Of a stretch of DNA of 19,213 nt, positions 15,514-19,213 are shown piece by piece. The notes beneath the pieces were generated by a model. That model worked only from the letters and a program-made list of their open reading frames with translations, made no database searches and had not been told where the DNA came from. The position numbers and the translations under genes were made by a program. Source of the DNA: CAZXCQ01 sp964639275 (GTDB lineage Bacteria > Desulfobacterota > DSM-4660 > Desulfatiglandales > Desulfatiglandaceae); the NCBI GenBank assembly GCA_964639275.1, contig CAZXCQ010000101.1:1-19213 (forward strand), given 5' to 3'. Positions within the stretch are counted from its first letter, which is position 1, and each line of letters starts with the position of its first letter.

Positions 15514-16734
15514 CTACCTTTCATTCCATTTGGGAACCGGGCAGACATATCTTGCCGTGGCCACTTGCTTTGGCCATACCACTTCAAGCCTCTTGTGTAT
15601 CCTCTGGACGATCAACGTGGGAGGCAGATTTTGCTGGGTCTTTTTTCCGTAGGAGGTGAATCGAACCGGCCCAAAGACCGTGAGCATATCGGTCTCTGCC
15701 AGCGCATTTCTTATGTCTTTTGAGGTTAAGGATTTTGCCCGCCTTAGGGCATCCGCAATAACATGCATCGCTGCACAGGCCTCAGCCCCGTGGTAGTCGG
15801 GGGTTGAATTGAATTTTGCAACGAACCTGTCGTAGAAGTTCCTGGCACCGGGGTAGGGGAGGTCGGGGGACCAGAGGGCAGGGGAAAAGAGGTATTCCGA
15901 CGCTTCCCCTGCATATCGATACGATTCAGGGATCGTGAACCCAGGGGCGGACCACACAAAGAGTCTGGGGTTGAAATTGAGTTCCATAGCCTGCTGCATA
16001 ATCATGGCGGTATCTGTCACCGGGGCAATAAGATAGACAAGGTCGGGCCTTTTCTTGAGCAGTCGGATCAGAAGTGGCTTGAAATCGACCGCATCTAACT
16101 CATAACCCCTTTTCATCACCACCCTCAGATCCGATCGCTTACACATCCTGAGAAACTTGGTTAGCACAAACCGTCCAAAGGGGCTCTCTTCAAAAAGGAC
16201 TGCCGCGGTGTTTGCATGGGCCACCTCTTTTAGGAAGGTGGCCAGGGTCTTCTGATACTCGCTGGCCGGGGGGTTGAGCCTAAAGACATATTGCCACCCC
16301 TCTTCGGTGATCTTGTCTGCGGAGGCGGTATTTATGAGAAAGGGAACTCTCTGCTTTTGTGCAAAGGCTGCGACTTCATAGGTTACCGGAGAAGAGCAGC
16401 CTCCACCCACCACAACAACCCCATTCTTTGAAATCAATTTCTCGATGGCCGAACGGCCCACCCCGGGTTTGGAGGCCGTGTCTTCAATGATGAGATCTAC
16501 CATCTTTCCATGGACGCCACCGGCACCGTTTATCTCCTCTGCCACCATCACGAATGAGTCGCTTTCAATCGCTCCAGCCCCGGCGAGCTTCCCCGTAAGC
16601 GGCAAAACTACCCCCACCTTGATCTCCTGGGCAAGGGCAGGGGACCGGACATGGAGGGGCAAGAAAACCATGCCCATCAAAAGGATCAGGGTTGTTGATA
16701 GGGCACTGCGGCTTAATTTTGATGGCACAGCCAT
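15514..16734 (-). CDS. Orphan type I periplasmic substrate-binding protein (LIV family)
   Basis: About 406 residues. A signal peptide with a long hydrophobic core (STTLILLMGMVFLPL) is cleaved near PALAQ, before EIKVGVVLPLTGKLAG. The mature part is Peripla_BP_6, with the GGCSSPVTYEVAAFAQ ligand segment and the ADALRRAKSLTSKDIRNAL C-terminal element. It has no permease or ATPase of its own nearby and is followed by the KstD-like gene, so it may serve the LIV transporter or act as a sensor. The start is uncertain: ATGs at 16734 and 16773 and a GTG at 16785 are all in frame, none with a good ribosome site. I chose 16734 because it gives a normal-length signal peptide. Confidence 0.78.
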   Translation of the reverse strand: MAVPSKLSRSALSTTLILLMGMVFLPLHVRSPALAQEIKVGVVLPLTGKLAGAGAIESDSFVMVAEEINGAGGVHGKMVDLIIEDTASKPGVGRSAIEKLISKNGVVVVGGGCSSPVTYEVAAFAQKQRVPFLINTASADKITEEGWQYVFRLNPPASEYQKTLATFLKEVAHANTAAVLFEESPFGRFVLTKFLRMCKRSDLRVVMKRGYELDAVDFKPLLIRLLKKRPDLVYLIAPVTDTAMIMQQAMELNFNPRLFVWSAPGFTIPESYRYAGEASEYLFSPALWSPDLPYPGARNFYDRFVAKFNSTPDYHGAEACAAMHVIADALRRAKSLTSKDIRNALAETDMLTVFGPVRFTSYGKKTQQNLPPTLIVQRIHKRLEVVWPKQVATARYVCPVPKWNER

Positions 16735-16790
16735 TGGTCTCTGACCACGTCCGTAGGGAGTGGATTTCTGCATAAAATCAAACACAACAT

Positions 16791-16857
16791 TTTAGCTTTT
16801 TGAAAGCAGGGGAATCCCCATTCCCCTGTCCCAGTTCTAATTCTGAAGAAAGCTAAA
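16791..16857. repeat. 67-bp nested palindrome
   Basis: Outer arms TTTAGCTTT (16791-16799) and AAAGCTAAA (16849-16857) are perfect inverted repeats of 9 bp. Inner arms CAGGGGAAT (16807-16815) and ATTCCCCTG (16820-16828) are also perfect, around a CCCC loop. It lies just upstream of the orphan binding-protein gene. A degenerate copy of the inner palindrome is at 10746-10773, so this is probably a dispersed element. Confidence 0.6.
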
Positions 16858-16897
16858 CTGATACAACTTATCGAGGTTTTTTGAGTTAAGGGTGCCA

Positions 16898-16926
16898 AGG
16901 TTACCCGGAACATCTCCCTATGTCAA
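16898..16926 (-). promoter_or_regulatory. Possible promoter for the orphan binding-protein gene
   Basis: On the minus strand a perfect TTGACA (16926-16921) is followed after 17 bp by TAACCT (16903-16898), a poor -10. It points at the binding-protein gene, and the nested palindrome would lie in the leader. Confidence 0.3.
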
Positions 16927-16949
16927 TTGCCCGCGAGAATGTTATGCCG

Positions 16950-16978
16950 TTGCACTGACTTGCCTTAACTTGTATGAT
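16950..16978 (+). promoter_or_regulatory. Possible promoter for the ParB-like/SPL-like pair
   Basis: TTGCAC (16950-16955) and TATGAT (16973-16978) are 17 bp apart. The -10 matches 5/6 and the -35 only 3/6. Transcription would start near 16985, about 40 nt before the ATG at 17027. Confidence 0.35.
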
Positions 16979-17026
16979 GCGATCCCGCGATTCCTGGACA
17001 AGAATTTCAAGGGAGCATCGAAGATT

Positions 17027-18013
17027 ATGGATATCCAGAATCTAGAGACGCGACACGTTATGGTGGATCTCCGTGATATCGAAGATTATCCGGGTCCCTA
17101 TTGTATGAGTTTTGGGTTTGACCTCGGCCCACTGATCCGGTCTATTGAAAATGTGGGCATGATCAACCCCCCTCTTCTGATAGGGAATAGAGGAGGAGCC
17201 CACAAAATTATCTCCGGATATCGAAGAATCCTTGCGCTCAAGGCCCTGGACCATAAGAGGACACGCTGCAGGCTGTTGTCCAAACATCAACTATCCGCAC
17301 TTGAGTGCCTCCTCCTTAACCTCCATGACAACCTGGCGACCAGAGGGCTCAACGAGGTGGAAATGGCGATGGTCCTGTCCCGGCTGGCATCATTGGTATC
17401 TCGGGAACAAATATTGGACCGTTACATGCCCTTGCTGGGGCTTTCTCCCCACATAAAGACTCTTGATCTCTTCCTGAGACTCGAAAGAGAACTGGAAGAT
17501 GAGCCAAAACACCATCTCGCCAAAGGGCGTGTGTCACTAAAGTCGGCAGCGATGCTCCTGGAGATCGAACCGGGGGTAAGGTCCAGGGTTTTTGACCTTA
17601 TGGCAACCCTAAAGTTAAATACGAATCAACAGAAACAGTTTGTTGATTATCTTGTTGATTTGGCTCATATAAGCAAAATTTCAATTTCAGATCTCCTCAA
17701 AGACAAACCCTTTGAATCTGTTCTTCAAAAAAAGGACATGAACTGGCCCCAGAAGGCAAAGGCCATACTTCGGCTGCTTCGGGGAATGCGTTATCCCACC
17801 TTGGTCCAGGCTGAAGAGGAGTTCAAAAAGAATGTGGCCAGACTGGACCTTCCTGAGGGGATCAGAATCATTGCGCCTCCATACTTTGAATCACCCGATT
17901 ACAGGCTCGAGATACGGTTTACCAATGGCAAGGGGCTGAGGGAGAAAATTGATAAGCTGCAGAGAAAAGAAGGGATCGAGGGTCTCGGAAGTCCATGGGA
18001 GCAGCGCGAATGA
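17027..18013 (+). CDS. ParB/KorB-like N-terminal domain protein
   Basis: 328 residues. The ParB N-terminal fold is clear. LIRSIENVGMINPP (36-49) is followed by HKIISGYRRILALKAL (59-74), the counterpart of the GERRxRA box that binds CTP in ParB. NLHDNLATRGLNEVEMA (98-114) matches the segment leading into the KorB-type helix-turn-helix, which would span about 108-155. The last 100 or so residues are lysine-rich and not recognised. It is not a plasmid or chromosome partition locus, because no ParA gene is adjacent. I chose the ATG at 17027 (GGGAG 11 nt upstream), where similarity begins; a GTG at 16892 adds 45 unrelated residues. It overlaps the next gene by 4 bp. Confidence 0.8.
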   Translation: MDIQNLETRHVMVDLRDIEDYPGPYCMSFGFDLGPLIRSIENVGMINPPLLIGNRGGAHKIISGYRRILALKALDHKRTRCRLLSKHQLSALECLLLNLHDNLATRGLNEVEMAMVLSRLASLVSREQILDRYMPLLGLSPHIKTLDLFLRLERELEDEPKHHLAKGRVSLKSAAMLLEIEPGVRSRVFDLMATLKLNTNQQKQFVDYLVDLAHISKISISDLLKDKPFESVLQKKDMNWPQKAKAILRLLRGMRYPTLVQAEEEFKKNVARLDLPEGIRIIAPPYFESPDYRLEIRFTNGKGLREKIDKLQRKEGIEGLGSPWEQRE

Positions 18014-19104
18014 CGCAACAGGGCCGTATCAAACGGATAATCCTAGAAGGAGGGGCTTTGCGCTATGATCTCGGCAGGATGGTCTTGAGAAGCCTCCCCG
18101 GAATCCCTGTACAAAAGACGATGGGTACTGGTGAGAGACCCGGGCCAAATGATTTAACTACGGGGAAGGAAACCATCCATCTCCTTCCCTTTAAAGGAGA
18201 ATTCCTAAAGCCGTGCCCAGGGACAAGGGAATATATCTGCTGTGGATACCAGATCTTAAATCTGGCGACAAACTGCCCCTTGGACTGTACCTACTGCATC
18301 CTCCAGTCCTATATCAACAAACCCCACCTCAGGGTCTTTGTAAATCTGGAGGAAGGACTTGAGCAGGTGCTCCAACAGATCGACAGGCAACCCGATCGGA
18401 TCTTCAGGATCGGTACAGGCGAATTTACAGATAGCCTCGCCATCGATCATATAACGCGATGGAGCGAACGGCTTTTGCCCCTCTTTTCAACACGGAAAAA
18501 TGTGGCACTGGAATTAAAGACCAAGACGAGTCAGGTCAAGGGGGTCCTTGCGTCCAGATACAGGGACCGGATTATCCTTTCCTGGTCCGTAAACAGCCCC
18601 GAGATATGCAGGCATGAGGAAAAAATGGCAACCGGTCTCAAAAAGAGGCTTGAGGCAGCCCGGCAGTGCCAGTCTGAGGGTTTTGTCCTGGGTTTTCACT
18701 TTGATCCCCTTATCATTCATAAAGGATGGAGAGACGGATATCAGAGGACCCTGGATCTGATAGACAAATATATCGACCCAGAAGGTATCATATGGATCAG
18801 CCTGGGTGCTTTTCGGTATATGCCAAGACTCAAACCGATCATCAGGCGACGTCACCCCGATGCAGGCGTGCTGAACGGAGAGTTTGTCACCGGGCTCGAC
18901 GGAAAGATGCGCTATTTTAAACCAATACGGGTCGATCTGTATGGCTGGATCAGAGAGGGCCTCGAAAAATGGCATCGCAACCTGGGCCTATACCTTTGTA
19001 TGGAGTCGGGCGATGTCTGGGACAGGGCTATGGGATGGTCTCCCTCGGATTCTCCAGGGCTTTCTCACTACCTCGACAGTCGCGTCCGGGAGTTTTTTGG
19101 GTAG
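18010..19104 (+). CDS. Spore photoproduct lyase-like radical SAM protein
   Basis: 364 residues, similar to spore photoproduct lyase (about 340). The approach to the cluster, PGTREYICCGYQILN, and the radical-SAM cysteines C89, C93 and C96 (CPLDCTYC) match SPL. In Bacillus SPL a catalytic cysteine (C141) lies about 45 residues further on in an ACTSD-type segment. Here the matching place reads GTGEFTDSLA (135-144), with no cysteine. The C-terminal half has the LNGEFVTGLDGKMRYF and R.DLYGWI pattern of the non-sporulating SPL-like branch. The ATG at 18010 overlaps the stop of the ParB-like gene (ATGA), with GGGAG upstream; an ATG at 17995 is possible. Nucleic-acid repair or modification is likely but unproven. 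Confidence 0.82.
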   Translation: MTQQGRIKRIILEGGALRYDLGRMVLRSLPGIPVQKTMGTGERPGPNDLTTGKETIHLLPFKGEFLKPCPGTREYICCGYQILNLATNCPLDCTYCILQSYINKPHLRVFVNLEEGLEQVLQQIDRQPDRIFRIGTGEFTDSLAIDHITRWSERLLPLFSTRKNVALELKTKTSQVKGVLASRYRDRIILSWSVNSPEICRHEEKMATGLKKRLEAARQCQSEGFVLGFHFDPLIIHKGWRDGYQRTLDLIDKYIDPEGIIWISLGAFRYMPRLKPIIRRRHPDAGVLNGEFVTGLDGKMRYFKPIRVDLYGWIREGLEKWHRNLGLYLCMESGDVWDRAMGWSPSDSPGLSHYLDSRVREFFG

Positions 19105-19213
19105 CAATTCAAAAAGATTCGTGTTATAGTGCGTAAATCAATACGAGAATCCTGGAAACGTAACTTCTCAAAAACCCGGGGATAAATCGATTGTGGTGAG
19201 GCATGGGGGTCTT
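19105..19213. other. Non-coding right edge
   Basis: 109 bp after the SPL-like stop codon. It contains one copy of the recurring CGTAACTTCTCAA motif (19159-19171). No terminator hairpin or convincing promoter is visible before the window ends. Confidence 0.4.

Noticed and set aside
14894..15652. 252-codon plus-strand open frame
   Set aside because: It is antisense to the KstD-like gene, the remnant and the orphan binding protein; no motif.
16885..16900. TTGGCACCC on the minus strand as a sigma-54 promoter
   Set aside because: The GC element expected at -12 (TTGCA type) is missing at the right spacing.
17995..18012. Earlier ATG for the SPL-like gene
   Set aside because: The ATG at 18010 has the ATGA overlap and a better-placed GGGAG site.

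Overview
The window looks like chromosomal DNA of a strictly anaerobic bacterium, most likely a Desulfobacterota (sulfate-reducer-type) genome. That is an inference from gene content: an aldehyde:ferredoxin oxidoreductase (AOR) family tungstoenzyme, an iron-sulfur old-yellow-enzyme reductase, a polyferredoxin-type reductase, amide/branched-chain-type (LIV) ABC uptake genes and a radical-SAM photoproduct-lyase relative. No rRNA, tRNA, CRISPR array or intact insertion sequence was seen.

Layout. Bases 1-277 are non-coding and hold an inverted repeat built of GGTTCA units. A minus-strand FadH/TMADH-type flavin oxidoreductase follows (278-2194) with a near-consensus promoter at 2327-2354. Divergent from it is a plus-strand pair, a SixA-like phosphatase and a NupC-like nucleoside transporter (2520-4246). 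The transporter converges on, and overlaps by 7 bp, a long minus-strand block. Read in transcription order this block is: an orphan solute-binding protein (16734-15514); a 108-bp remnant of a second flavin oxidoreductase (15478-15371); a KstD-like flavoprotein (15340-13628); a cupin (13525-13151); a 494-bp gap; the AOR-family enzyme (12656-10791); a LIV binding protein (10501-9221); a rho-independent attenuator (9207-9166); two permeases; two ATPases; and an Fe-S protein of the family annotated 6-hydroxynicotinate reductase (5742-4240). At the right end a plus-strand pair starts from a divergent promoter region: a ParB/KorB-domain protein and a spore-photoproduct-lyase-like radical-SAM protein, overlapping by 4 bp (17027-19104).

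How the genes may work together. The simplest reading of the minus-strand block is uptake of a small, probably cyclic or heterocyclic, carboxylate or amide through the LIV transporter. Low-potential reductive or oxidative steps would follow through the Fe-S reductase, the AOR-family enzyme, the KstD-like flavoprotein and the FadH-like enzyme. The substrate cannot be read from the sequence. The ParB-like/SPL-like pair is separate from this metabolism and is the best candidate for an undescribed system: a DNA-binding, possibly nucleotide-switched, protein translationally coupled to a radical-SAM enzyme that appears to lack the catalytic cysteine of true spore photoproduct lyase.

The intergenic regions hold several palindromic, MITE-like repeats and a recurring 13-mer, and one contains a gene remnant too short to appear as an open reading frame.
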